Shown piece by piece: positions 44,537 to 52,628 of a stretch of DNA of 64,000 bases. The stretch's first letter is position 1. Every line of letters begins with the position of its first letter. A program made the translations under genes and the position numbers. Source of the DNA: Chlorobiota bacterium (GTDB lineage: Bacteria; Bacteroidota; Ignavibacteria; OLB7); NCBI GenBank assembly GCA_016710285.1, contig JADJXR010000001.1, positions 3,164,501 to 3,228,500 of the forward strand, read 5' to 3'. The notes beneath the pieces are model-generated. The model had not been told where the DNA came from. It saw only the letters and a program-made list of their open reading frames with translations, and searched no databases.

Positions 44537-46627
44537 TTACTGGGCGACCTTCTGCTCAATCATCACCGTCACGCCGCGTGTAAGGGTTCGGCCTTCCGGC
44601 AGGTCGTTGGTAAAGCGGTCGGTCTCGATGTTGCCGCCGGCAGAGATCACCGCCACCCCTTTCAGCCCACGCTGCGTGGCCATTTGGCGGATGGTTTCGG
44701 CCACGCGGTCGGCGCGTTCGGTGGCAAGCTCGCGGTTGTTCTGTTGGTTCCCCAAACGGTCGGCATGGCCGGTGACGGTAACGCGCGCCCCGTTGCGAAG
44801 CACTTTCCCAATCTCTTCCACCAGCATCTTATTCCCGCGTGTGAACTCCGCCGAACGGACATCGTAACCAGCAAGGGTGAAGTTTATCAGTTCTTCGTCC
44901 CCAGCGCGGGCAACCACATTTCCGGCGGCTGCGCGGCGGGCAACAACCAGCGGAACAGCCGTCACGGCCCGAACCACCCGCCCCGTTGAATCTTCAACCC
45001 GAAGCTGTGCGAACAGTGGGGGAATCGTGGATTCAGGGGTTTCGCGCACGATGTCCCACATCAATTCCGATTCATCATCGTTGCCGTCGCTGGTGAATCG
45101 CCCAATCTCCTTCCCCTGGTGAAGGATGGAAAGTTCCCACTGTTTCACCCCCGCTTCTGCATCGAACGTAGGGTTGATTTTCAGCATTGGCGGAACCAGG
45201 CTCAGCTCCTTTTTCTCGGTAATCACCGGCGATAAAATCTCTGGCGAATCGGAAAGGATTTCCACGCGGCGGTTGTCGGCGCGCCCGTCTTCGGTGGATT
45301 CGTTCGAGCGTTGCAGCAGCCCTTTGCTGTTTGGGGCGATTGCAATCCGCGAAGAATCAATCTCCCAAGCGCGAATCAGGTAAGCCCGAACCTCAAGCGC
45401 ACGGACGCGTGCAAGCTCCGGAGCCTCCCCGCGTGAAATCTGGCCGACCAAGGTGATGCGTGCCGCTGTGTCCTTCTTCATCCGCGAGCCAATCACGTTC
45501 ATCACCTGATGCTGCACAACGATGGGGTTGTTCCCGGCAAGATTGCTCACCGTGAACCGCTCGGCCATTGTGCGGGTCACCGTCTTGTATCGGTCGGGGA
45601 AAACGGTGGCGTTCCGCTCAAAGAACACCGCCGGGAACAACGGCACAAAATGCCGCTGCGTGGTTTCCTTGGAGGAGATGACAACTTCGGGAAGCCGTTG
45701 GTCCTGCTCGTCAACGCTGAACAGGTCAATGTTTGCGCGCAGCATTGGCGGGGCGGCTGGTTTGGCCGGAAGCTCCACCACCGTTGCCGATCCCGGGTCC
45801 AGCGGCGAGGGGAGCACCACTTGCGGGGTGGCGTCAATGTAGTAGCTGATGCCGCCGCCAATGGTGTAATGCTGCCAGGCCCAATCCTTCAGCGGCGAAA
45901 GCGCGTTGCTGCTGAAGGTGAGATGGGGCATGATAACGGTGCTTCCCACCGTGAACTCATATCCCACATTCAGTTTTGGCCCCACGCTAATCATTGCTGC
46001 CTGCAGCGAGGAAGCCCCTTTCAGCGGTTGCTCCGAACTCCCGTCAGCAAACCGGTATCCTTGCGGCCCAAGGATGTGTTGCGTGTGCTCAAAGCTGGAG
46101 GCGATGTTCAGCCCGATGGAGGCCCCCACCCCAAGCTGCAACCGTTTGAAGGGATGCCACAGGGTCATCGCTTCCAGTCCAATGGTCATGTAGGAGGCTT
46201 TCAGCCGGAACTCTTCATCAATCCGAACAACGCGGTCGGTTCCGCGATTCAAGATAAGGGTTGGTTCCAGCGGTGGGGTCGCAAAATTGGCCGATGTGCG
46301 GGTGATGCTAAACCCACCGCCAACACCAAGCGTGCTGCTTAGCAGCTCCGGCAGCATAGCAAACCCGCCAACGGTGGCATTGAAGCGCCCGTTGGTGTAG
46401 CTGCCGCAAGCCGTTGAATTTCCGAACACGGGAATATCTGCCGTCTCCGTTCCGCTTGCCGCGCTAACGTTTGGTCCGGCAAAAATGCGTGTGGATGCGG
46501 GAATTGAAGGGATTTGCGAGAAGGTGGAGGGAGCCAGCAAAAGCGAAGCAAACCAACAGAGCAATGCGCGGCCCTGGTATGTGCCAGCACATACCCCTAA
46601 CGAACTGAACCGCTGGGCAATAGGCAT
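44537..46627 (-). CDS. OmpA-family protein with two OmpA-like regions
   Basis: 696 residues: a signal peptide (to FSQ, ~38), then a ~240-residue barrel-like N-terminal part. A degenerate OmpA-like region follows (ITLVGQISRGEAPELARVRA; LRSNE..EDGRADNRRVEI type), then a linker beta domain (VKQWELSILHQGKEIGRF). A canonical OmpA peptidoglycan-binding domain ends the protein (RVTVTGHADRLGNQQNNREL and ATERADRVAETI). The last domain is expected to tether the outer membrane to peptidoglycan. Divergent from the channel gene at 46911. Confidence 0.82.
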   Translation of the reverse strand: MPIAQRFSSLGVCAGTYQGRALLCWFASLLLAPSTFSQIPSIPASTRIFAGPNVSAASGTETADIPVFGNSTACGSYTNGRFNATVGGFAMLPELLSSTLGVGGGFSITRTSANFATPPLEPTLILNRGTDRVVRIDEEFRLKASYMTIGLEAMTLWHPFKRLQLGVGASIGLNIASSFEHTQHILGPQGYRFADGSSEQPLKGASSLQAAMISVGPKLNVGYEFTVGSTVIMPHLTFSSNALSPLKDWAWQHYTIGGGISYYIDATPQVVLPSPLDPGSATVVELPAKPAAPPMLRANIDLFSVDEQDQRLPEVVISSKETTQRHFVPLFPAVFFERNATVFPDRYKTVTRTMAERFTVSNLAGNNPIVVQHQVMNVIGSRMKKDTAARITLVGQISRGEAPELARVRALEVRAYLIRAWEIDSSRIAIAPNSKGLLQRSNESTEDGRADNRRVEILSDSPEILSPVITEKKELSLVPPMLKINPTFDAEAGVKQWELSILHQGKEIGRFTSDGNDDESELMWDIVRETPESTIPPLFAQLRVEDSTGRVVRAVTAVPLVVARRAAAGNVVARAGDEELINFTLAGYDVRSAEFTRGNKMLVEEIGKVLRNGARVTVTGHADRLGNQQNNRELATERADRVAETIRQMATQRGLKGVAVISAGGNIETDRFTNDLPEGRTLTRGVTVMIEQKVAQ

Positions 46628-46670
46628 CTATGGGCTGCGTTAAAACTGTTGAGTGTGGCCACCGCCAGAA

Positions 46671-46715
46671 GAAAACGGGCGAACCAATTCGGCAGCAGGT
46701 TCGGGGCCGTTTTCC
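46671..46715. promoter_or_regulatory. Imperfect inverted repeat in a divergent intergenic region
   Basis: GAAAACGGGCGAACC (46671-46685) faces GGTTCGGGGCCGTTTTC (46699-46715) between the OmpA-like gene and the channel gene. It may be a regulator site or RNA hairpin; the rest of this 283-bp gap shows nothing else. Confidence 0.35.
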
Positions 46716-46910
46716 GAAAAGCACAGGATAAAGAGTCGCTGGCCAGAAGGATCGTTACACAGGTTGCGCCCAAATATACGGCAGTGACCGAAAGTCACAA
46801 GAACTATTCTGGCAACGGAAATCATGGTTGGTAGGCTTCAATCATGTTCCTGCTACCCAACCGATTCTTTGGCGGCTGGCCAAACGATTCTGTTTCCGTA
46901 ACCTTGCAGC

Positions 46911-49028
46911 ATGAAATCGGGAAGCCGGTATGTTGTAACCTTGCTGGGTGTGGCCATGCTTGTGGTGGCTGCGGTGGTTTTGTTGTTGCGGCATAGCGTG
47001 CCGCCACCAAAAGCCGAACGGGTTATTGCCTACGTTGGCCGCTTCAGCAACTTCCGCGACACCGTTCCGCTCAGCCGCCAGAAGCCGAACCCGTTTGATA
47101 AGATGCACGAAGCAGTGCTGCGCCAATATCTGAACGAGCTGAACGCCCGGCTAACCACCACCACTTTCACCCTGAAAACGTTCGATAACCGGCGGGACCC
47201 TCGCGTTTCCGATTCCCTGTACCGCTACGCCATCGCCCCCGACACCACTATTGTGATGGTGTTGGACAACACGTGGGGGGAACACCTTCAGCCTGCCGCC
47301 GCTTCCATCCGCCAGCAGCGCATCCCCATTATCAGCATGAATGCCGACAGGGGAAATGCGGATTATGGCGATGCCGCACTCTTCATCGGCAGCGATGACG
47401 ACACCCCACAGGATGTCGCAACGTTTCTTCGGCGCGCACTCCGTTGCCAGCAAATTGTTTTTATCACCGAAGTTGATTACCCCCTCCATGAAGCCTATCA
47501 GCAAATTTTTGCCCACGATAGTGTTGGAATAATCCAGCAGTTTGATATCGTTGGGAAAAAATCGGTGGAGGATCAAGAGATGAATTTGCTCTTCCGTCGG
47601 CTCCGCGAACTTTTTGCACGCTCGCCGGAAGCCGCTACCGCTCCGATAGTAATTAACGCCCACCAAAAATGGGGAAATAAAATCATTGAATTTCTTGATA
47701 AGAACCTGAACGATGCAACAATTGTTGCCCCAATTATGGCATTGGATGTTGCGGTGGCAAGCAAAATAGGCGGGAATAATAACCAACTATTGGTGGTTAG
47801 CCGCCCGAACGATGCCGTTAGCCGAAAACTCAGTAACGACCTAGATGAACTTCGCATTGCTGCGCCAGAGTTGTTCGCATCATCGTCGGCTCCATTTTTC
47901 TTGAAGCGTTGCCAGGATGCTGTTTCCATCCTTGCTGGAATGCCAGGCGTGGATTCGGTTCCTCCGTCACGTGCTGCAGTTGGGCGTTATTTGGCTTCCC
48001 TTCGCGATTCACTGCTGGTTGGCGAGCACGACCTGTATGAATTTAACGGGAATCGCCTGGTGAAGGATATCTATTTTACGCGGTATCGTGGCCGCCAGTA
48101 TTATTCCTACCCAATCCAACTCAATGCCGACCGCTCGGTTATCCCAAACCTGTTTTTTGGCGTAGATGTGCTGGATATTTATGACATTGATGCCAACAGC
48201 AACACGTTCAAATCGGATTTTTTCTACTGGGTGAAAGTTGATACCGGGCATCGTGATGCCGAGCGGAATTTGATTTTCCAGAACTTGCTGCAGAACGAAA
48301 GCAGCAAAGAATTAGTGATGCAGAAAATAGAAGAAGATATTGAGTATAAGCTGTACAAAGTCTCCGGAACATTCCACCACGATTTCGCCTTGGCCAATTA
48401 TCCGTTGGATCAGCAAGAGCTGGCAATCAAAGTGGAAATACTTGCTCCTTCCAACGAATTAAAAATATCCTTCGACCAAAGCAGCCTTGATGAGGACGCG
48501 AAAATTTTTGAACGATTTAAGGTGCAGGCTTGGAATAAACTGAAGTATTACGTGACGGTGGATAATCGAATCGCCACCACCATGCGTGGCGACCCCGATA
48601 ACCAGGAAGGGAAGCCGACGGTGTTTAAAAATTTCTCCTTCCGACTGTTGGTGGAACGGAAACTCCTTGGCCCGTTTCTCCAGATTGTTTTACCATTGAT
48701 CCTTATTGGCTTTGTGGCAATTGCCTTGCTGTACGTTACCGACATTTCGTTTGAAAATCTTGGGGAAGTTAGTGTCGGTACGTTTTTGGGCATTATCACG
48801 TTCTCCATCGCACTCTCGAACATCACCCCCAGCAGTGATTATCTGACAAAAGCTGATTTATTATTCTGGGTGACGTTCATGGTGGTGTTGGTCAGTTTTA
48901 TCACCGTCATTGTGGTGAACTCACGATTCCGGCTTGAGCAACTGCAAGGGGTAAGCATCCGCCCAATCAGCTACGCTCTGACGGTGGTGTATCCGCTTTG
49001 CGTTCTATGGGTGCTGCTCTGGTATTAG
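46911..49028 (+). CDS. Pentameric ligand-gated ion channel fused to a periplasmic binding domain
   Basis: 705 residues. An N-terminal membrane helix or signal anchor (~8-27) is followed by a type 1 periplasmic-binding-protein-like domain (~36-345; ERVIAYVGRFSNF, TTIVMVLDNTW, RIPIISMNADRGNADYGDAA, LFIGSDDDTPQDVATFLRRA, IVINAHQKWGNKIIEFL). From ~412 a Cys-loop-receptor-type beta-sandwich begins: VLDIYDIDANSNTFKSDFFY, then GTFHHDFALANYPLDQQELA with YPLD at 497-500 in place of the canonical FPFD. Four membrane helices follow: M1 ~585-609, M2 ~617-638 (SVGTFLGIITFSIALSNITP), M3 ~646-670 and M4 ~686-705. Predicted inner-membrane cation or anion channel gated by a ligand bound in the extra domain. 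Selectivity and ligand unknown. Rieske and cytochrome b genes follow on the same strand. Confidence 0.82.
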   Translation: MKSGSRYVVTLLGVAMLVVAAVVLLLRHSVPPPKAERVIAYVGRFSNFRDTVPLSRQKPNPFDKMHEAVLRQYLNELNARLTTTTFTLKTFDNRRDPRVSDSLYRYAIAPDTTIVMVLDNTWGEHLQPAAASIRQQRIPIISMNADRGNADYGDAALFIGSDDDTPQDVATFLRRALRCQQIVFITEVDYPLHEAYQQIFAHDSVGIIQQFDIVGKKSVEDQEMNLLFRRLRELFARSPEAATAPIVINAHQKWGNKIIEFLDKNLNDATIVAPIMALDVAVASKIGGNNNQLLVVSRPNDAVSRKLSNDLDELRIAAPELFASSSAPFFLKRCQDAVSILAGMPGVDSVPPSRAAVGRYLASLRDSLLVGEHDLYEFNGNRLVKDIYFTRYRGRQYYSYPIQLNADRSVIPNLFFGVDVLDIYDIDANSNTFKSDFFYWVKVDTGHRDAERNLIFQNLLQNESSKELVMQKIEEDIEYKLYKVSGTFHHDFALANYPLDQQELAIKVEILAPSNELKISFDQSSLDEDAKIFERFKVQAWNKLKYYVTVDNRIATTMRGDPDNQEGKPTVFKNFSFRLLVERKLLGPFLQIVLPLILIGFVAIALLYVTDISFENLGEVSVGTFLGIITFSIALSNITPSSDYLTKADLLFWVTFMVVLVSFITVIVVNSRFRLEQLQGVSIRPISYALTVVYPLCVLWVLLWY

Positions 49029-49089
49029 GGGGCCGAGGCTGGCCCTTATTCTTCCGCAAGTATCACATGATCGTTCTGCTTATCAACGT

Positions 49090-49521
49090 ATGAACCCTTC
49101 TCGCCGAACTGCTCTCGCCCGATTGTTATGGGGATCCGCCGCTGCGGTGGCGGTCCCGGTGGCCTATGTTGCTGCGCGGTTTTTGCGCCCCCCAACCACC
49201 GAGCCTGCGCGCTGCGTTGCTGGCTCAATCGAAAAACTTCGGTCCCAGCAAGCCACGCTGATTCGTGTGGGGCTGAACGATGCGGTGGTGCAGCCAATGC
49301 CCGATGGCTCGCTGCGTGCCATTAGCTTGCGTTGCACCCATACCGGTTGCCCTGTCCGTTGGGTGGATGCCTCCAGGGAGTTCCATTGCTCCTGCCACGG
49401 TGGCCGCTTCGATGCCGATGGGAAGGTGATTGCCGGACCGCCGCCCCGCCCGCTGGAACGCTTGCGGGTGGAAGAAATCGGCGGCAACCTTGTGGTGATT
49501 GATGAACCCCCAGCAGCGTAA
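49090..49521 (+). CDS. Rieske [2Fe-2S] protein
   Basis: 143 residues. A Tat-type N-terminus (RRTALARLLWGSAAA) acts as a membrane anchor. Cluster motifs are C82-T-H84-T-G-C87 and C100-S-C102-H103: C82, H84, C100 and H103 bind the 2Fe-2S cluster and C87/C102 form the disulfide typical of bc1/b6f Rieske proteins. It accepts electrons from quinol at the cytochrome b Qo site. The cytochrome b gene starts 39 bp downstream. No cytochrome c1 or f gene is adjacent. Confidence 0.93.
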   Translation: MNPSRRTALARLLWGSAAAVAVPVAYVAARFLRPPTTEPARCVAGSIEKLRSQQATLIRVGLNDAVVQPMPDGSLRAISLRCTHTGCPVRWVDASREFHCSCHGGRFDADGKVIAGPPPRPLERLRVEEIGGNLVVIDEPPAA

Positions 49522-49560
49522 CATGACCCTTCTTCCCACACCAAGCCTGTCCCTTTTTTT

Positions 49561-50964
49561 ATGCCTGACTTTTCCCAATCGCCAGTGACGTTGCAACCCA
49601 TTCGCCAGTTCTTTCAGGGTTTGGCCTCGGGAACCGATGCCTTGATGTGGTATTTCGGCGGACTGGTGTTCTTCTTTTTTGGAGTGATGGTGCTTAGTGG
49701 GATTTTGCTTGCGTTCCACTATCAGCCCAACGCCGCGCCGGCAACCGCTTCCGATGGCACGCCGCTGCTGCTTGCCCGCATCACCGACACCACAACATGG
49801 CTTGGCGTGGAGTATGTCCCGGGTCAGCTAATTCCCGTCCGGGCCGATAGCACCTTGCGCAATGCCGATTTCCCAACCCCGTTGCGTGGCTCGGCCAGCC
49901 TTCTTCGCGATTCGGCCACCGGAAGCCCGGTGCATCCGTCGGCGGCGTGGGTTAGCTTGGAGCATCAGATTATGCGGCAAACGGAGTTCGGCGCGTTGGT
50001 CCGTTCGGTTCATGCGTGGGGGGCGCAGATGCTGGTTACTTCGGTGCTGATCTGGTTTGGCGGGCTTGTGTGGCGGGGGGCGTGGCAGCGTCCGCTCCGC
50101 GCCGTTTGGATCAGCGGTTTGCTGCTGGTGGCTGCGGTGTTCGGCGCGGCATGGACCGGATCGGTGTTGCCGTGGGACCGGCTTGGATACGCGGCCGCTT
50201 GGGTGGGGTCCTCGCTGCCGGAGCAAGGGGTTCCGTTGGTTGGGGAATCGGTAACGGAGCTGATGCGTGGCGGAAAAGACGTTGGCGGCGCGGCACTAAC
50301 CCGAACCGCTGCGGCCCACACAACCGTGCTGCCATTGGCGTTGCTGGTTACTCTGCTGCTTCATGCGGGATGGCTGCGGCGGGCCGCCATCTTTCAGAAA
50401 CCCGAACATCCTTCTTCCAAGCCTTTTGGCTCGGCCTCGGTGCTGGCTGGCGGTTCGGTTTTGCTGTTGGTGATCTATCCATTGGTGGCCGCCACATTCA
50501 GCCCAACCTCACCCTTCTTTCTGCTTCCGTTGCTGGTTCTTCCGGCCAGTTGCGCGCAATTGCTGAACCGGATTGCGGGGGGCGCGGCAAGCCCCGCCAA
50601 CGTTGCCGATCGGCTCTATCGCCAGCTTGTTTGCTGGTTGTTGGCTGCTGGCGCGTTGGTGTCGCTTGCCGTTGCTGCTTCTTGGACCCGTGGCGAAGGT
50701 GGCTTCCCGGTGGATCTGTCGCAGGCGCAGGTGGCCGCGGGTGAGTTCCGCCCGGAGTGGTATTTCTTGGGGTTCTATCAGTTGTTGGAGTGGTTCGCGG
50801 TTCCGGTGGTTATGGCGGTTATTTCTGCCGTGCTGCTCTTCTTCTTTCTGCTTCCGCAATGGGACCGCCCTGCTTCGGTGGGGAAGGGGGCGATCCGCTG
50901 GACGGTGTACGGCTTGTGCCTTCTGTTCTTTCTCCTGACCCTGTGGGGAAGTATTCAGGGATGA
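49561..50964 (+). CDS. Cytochrome b (bc1/b6f type) with an altered heme ligand set
   Basis: 467 residues, b6 and subunit IV parts fused. Qo-site elements are present: SVLPWDRLGYAAAWVGSSLP and the PEWY motif at 398-401. Heme ligands: H151 in helix B (VRSVHAWGAQ), and H253 and H268 in helix D (15 apart as in b6). The expected second helix-B His, 14 residues after H151, is W165, so one ligand of the high-potential heme appears to be missing. An extra ~75-residue loop (about 55-130) lies between the first two helices. Forms the membrane core of a quinol oxidoreductase with the Rieske protein upstream. Confidence 0.88.
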   Translation: MPDFSQSPVTLQPIRQFFQGLASGTDALMWYFGGLVFFFFGVMVLSGILLAFHYQPNAAPATASDGTPLLLARITDTTTWLGVEYVPGQLIPVRADSTLRNADFPTPLRGSASLLRDSATGSPVHPSAAWVSLEHQIMRQTEFGALVRSVHAWGAQMLVTSVLIWFGGLVWRGAWQRPLRAVWISGLLLVAAVFGAAWTGSVLPWDRLGYAAAWVGSSLPEQGVPLVGESVTELMRGGKDVGGAALTRTAAAHTTVLPLALLVTLLLHAGWLRRAAIFQKPEHPSSKPFGSASVLAGGSVLLLVIYPLVAATFSPTSPFFLLPLLVLPASCAQLLNRIAGGAASPANVADRLYRQLVCWLLAAGALVSLAVAASWTRGEGGFPVDLSQAQVAAGEFRPEWYFLGFYQLLEWFAVPVVMAVISAVLLFFFLLPQWDRPASVGKGAIRWTVYGLCLLFFLLTLWGSIQG

Positions 50965-51024
50965 GGGGGAAGTGGAAGGATGATGATGTGATTGGAGTTC
51001 TGTTCACCATCCATCGCCCATCCA

Positions 51025-52147
51025 TCACACCACCCACACCTCGCCATTTTCCAGGGCGCGGAAGCGTTCGCGGGGGATGGAAAATTTATCCAGCGTTGCG
51101 TTCAATAACTCCACCGGCTCTTTCTCGCCGTCGTCGGCTTGGGCAAAGGTTCCGAAGTGAACGCCCATGCTCCACTCCGTTTTCAGAATTCGATGAGCCA
51201 GCACCGCTTCGTCCGGTCCCATGTGAACGGAGGACATGAACCACCGGGGGCGATAGGCTCCAATCGGCAGCAGCGACATCCGAATGGTTGGGAAACGGCG
51301 TGCTATCTCCTCAAAGAAATCCCCAAACCCGGTGTCGCCAGCAAAATAGAGGTCGCCCGCTTCGGAGCCGATCATGAAGCCGCCCCAGAGTGAGGTGTCG
51401 CGGTCGAACAGCCCGCGATTGGAGAAATGCCAAGCCGGGGTGCAGGTCACCCGAAGCCCGGTTCGTGTTGTTACGGCATCCCACCAATCCAAATCTTGGC
51501 TTCCAGCAATCCCGTAGGCGTTCAGCAGTGCGGTGTTGCCAAGCGGGGTCAAGATTTGCGGGCGATGGACGCGGCAGAGTGTGGAAAGGGTGGCAACGTC
51601 GCAATGGTCGTAGTGGTTGTGGCTAAGCAGGATAAGGTCTATCGGCGGAAGGTCCTGCATCCGCAGCCCAACCCCGGCGTGGCGTTTTGGTCCGGCCCAC
51701 GTAATCGGGCTAACGCGCTCGCTCCAGACCGGATCGGTAAGGATATTCACGCCGTCCATCTGAATCAGCACCGTGGTGTGGTTGACGAAGGTGAGCCGCA
51801 GTTCCCCTTTCCCAACACGCTGCGGCGGCGGTGCGGCGGGCTGAATCTGGCGGAACTCACTCCAGGGCCCCGGCTTCCGTTCGGTCATCCATTTCAGTAC
51901 ATCGAAAAATCCGCGCCCCTTCTTTTGGGTTGTAGAATCGCTTTCCGTCGAAATGATCGCTGATTGGTCCTGCGTAGCCGGGGGAGGAAATTTTAAGGCC
52001 GAAGGCTGTTCCGGTCATCGCGCTGGCTCCCAAGATTCCGCTTCCCCACAGAAATGCGCGGCGTGTCCAGCCGCGCCGTTTTGGTGGAGTTTCTTGGTTT
52101 GCTGGGTTGGTTGGATTGATCTGCTGTGGAGGTTGCGGGTTCTGCAT
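51025..52147 (-). pseudogene. Tat-signal metallo-beta-lactamase-fold hydrolase (NAPE-PLD-like), frameshifted
   Basis: Two overlapping frames make one gene. The first (52147 down to ~51920) has a twin-arginine signal (RRGWTRRAFLWGSGILGASA) and SDHFDGKRFYNPKEG. The second continues with FFDVLKWMTERKPGPWSEF, then the fold: LTFVNHTTVLIQMDG, LLSHNHYDHCDV with the metal-binding H-x-H-x-D-H, YFAGDTGFGDFF and SSVHMGPDEAV. The frames join if one G is removed from the G4 run (CCCC on the plus strand, 51916-51919), giving EGRGFFDV. Relatives hydrolyse phosphodiester bonds in lipids such as N-acyl phosphatidylethanolamine. A sequencing error is as likely as true decay. Confidence 0.85.
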
Positions 52148-52217
52148 GGCATGATAACGAATGAGCTTCCGGTTTCATGTTTCCCCACTTGTTGTGGGGA
52201 TAGGGGAGCGTGGCCGA

Positions 52218-52475
52218 TTAGTCCTTGCCACGCCGTGCATATCCTTCCAACTCCCGCGTCAAGAAAAGGTACATCACCCCCAACACCCCCAGATCATCAA
52301 GCCACCCGATGACCGGCAGGAAGTCGCTGACGGCATCGAATGGGGAGATCACATAGAGGAGACCCACCGCCACGCCGACCTTTTTCCAGAAGGGGACTGA
52401 GCGGTCGCCGAAGTATGCCGGAAGTTTGCGAAGCCGCCAGAAGAGCGAGCGATGAACGCGTTGCGGAGAGTTCAT
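52218..52475 (-). CDS. DUF1232 (YkvA-like) small membrane protein
   Basis: 85 residues. A membrane helix pair with the family core GVAVGLLYVISPFDAVSDFL followed by PVIGWLDDLGVLGVMYLFLT. DUF1232 proteins are small inner-membrane proteins of unknown function; D-x-x-P and D-D positions are conserved. Start at the ATG at 52475. Stands alone between the hydrolase gene and recJ. Confidence 0.85.
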   Translation of the reverse strand: MNSPQRVHRSLFWRLRKLPAYFGDRSVPFWKKVGVAVGLLYVISPFDAVSDFLPVIGWLDDLGVLGVMYLFLTRELEGYARRGKD

Positions 52476-52628
52476 AACTGAAGGTTGATGTTGATTATCG
52501 GTGGCTGCGAAGGGTGATGATCCGCGCAGGAAACGATCATTCGCACGCTGAATTGTGAGCGGGGGGTTGTTTTTTTAGGGGAAGGCTGTATCTTGGGGGC
52601 AGTTACAAGGTTAACAAGGTAAAACAAC

